Positions 5,197 to 5,375 of a DNA stretch of 5,375 bases are shown here, one piece after another; position 1 is the first letter of the stretch, and every line of letters starts with the position of its first letter. The notes below the pieces were generated by a model. That model ran no database searches. It had not been told where the DNA came from and worked only from the letters and a program-made list of their open reading frames with translations. A program made the translations under genes and the position numbers. Source of the stretch: Candidatus Phaeomarinibacter sp. (GTDB lineage: Bacteria > Pseudomonadota > Alphaproteobacteria > CGMCC-115125); NCBI GenBank assembly GCA_028279995.1, contig JANQMQ010000185.1:1-5375 (forward strand). Direction: 5' to 3'.

Positions 5197-5375
5197 ATGG
5201 CTGACGCGATTGAAGCCCCCCGGTTTTCATCTGACCTGACCGGGCGCGTTGCGCTGGTCACCGGCACCACATCAGGCCTCGGCAAGCGGTTTGCGCATGT
5301 GCTGGCACAAAGCGGGGCCAAGGTCATTCTAACCGGACGCCGGGTGGAGCGGCTGGAAGAGGTCAAGGCGCAGAT
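5197..5375 (+). CDS. Short-chain dehydrogenase/reductase, N-terminal part (partial)
   Basis: The first 59 codons are present; the gene continues past the window. After a short N-terminal extension, GRVALVTGTTSGLG (16-29) gives the classical short-chain dehydrogenase nucleotide-binding motif TGxxxGxG (Thr22, Gly23, Gly27, Gly29). The second strand ends in VILTGRR (43-49), where the arginines rather than an acidic residue suggest NADP(H), though this is only a tendency. The catalytic Ser-Tyr-Lys residues lie beyond the edge. An AGGGAGA (5184-5190) 6 bases before the ATG supports the start. Such enzymes interconvert alcohols and ketones in the cytoplasm; substrate unknown. It is divergent from the desaturase gene, with which it may share regulation. 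Confidence 0.93.
   Translation, partial: MADAIEAPRFSSDLTGRVALVTGTTSGLGKRFAHVLAQSGAKVILTGRRVERLEEVKAQ

Overview
The window looks like ordinary chromosomal DNA of a Gram-negative bacterium, most likely an alphaproteobacterium. This rests on the GC-rich coding style, the gene types, and the bacterial DUF3336-patatin and membrane desaturase families; no marker gene fixes the genus. Six protein genes fill nearly all of it, two of them cut by the window edges. I see no RNA gene, insertion sequence, CRISPR array, phage gene or integration scar.

Left part (1-1473): a glutathione S-transferase gene (minus strand, 3' end outside the window) is divergent from a complete LysR-type regulator of the CrgA-like group. 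They share a 142-base intergenic region with face-to-face promoter-like elements and dyads, the usual layout for a LysR regulator controlling its divergent partner.

Middle (1549-4073): an alpha/beta hydrolase with a complete Ser-Asp-His triad follows the regulator on the same strand after 75 bases. After a further 128 bases comes a large patatin-family lipase with an N-terminal DUF3336 domain, the architecture of eukaryotic triacylglycerol lipases (yeast TGL3/4/5, plant SDP1). It carries a strongly basic, low-complexity C-terminal tail. A near-perfect 26-base palindrome lies in the last codons of the hydrolase gene.

Right part (4083-5375): a membrane fatty acid desaturase/hydroxylase with three histidine boxes runs convergently into the lipase gene, with only 9 bases between the stop codons. 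It is divergent from a short-chain dehydrogenase whose 3' end is outside the window. Their 142-base intergenic region holds three consecutive inverted repeats, the last overlapping the desaturase Shine-Dalgarno sequence.

Taken together, the right two thirds suggest lipid handling: release of acyl chains (lipase, possibly the hydrolase), modification of acyl or isoprenoid chains (desaturase/hydroxylase) and redox conversion of an alcohol or ketone (dehydrogenase). That link is inferred from families and proximity. I do not see a clearly new multi-gene system. The best leads are the hydrolase-end palindrome, the lipase with its histone-like tail, and the structured desaturase leader.
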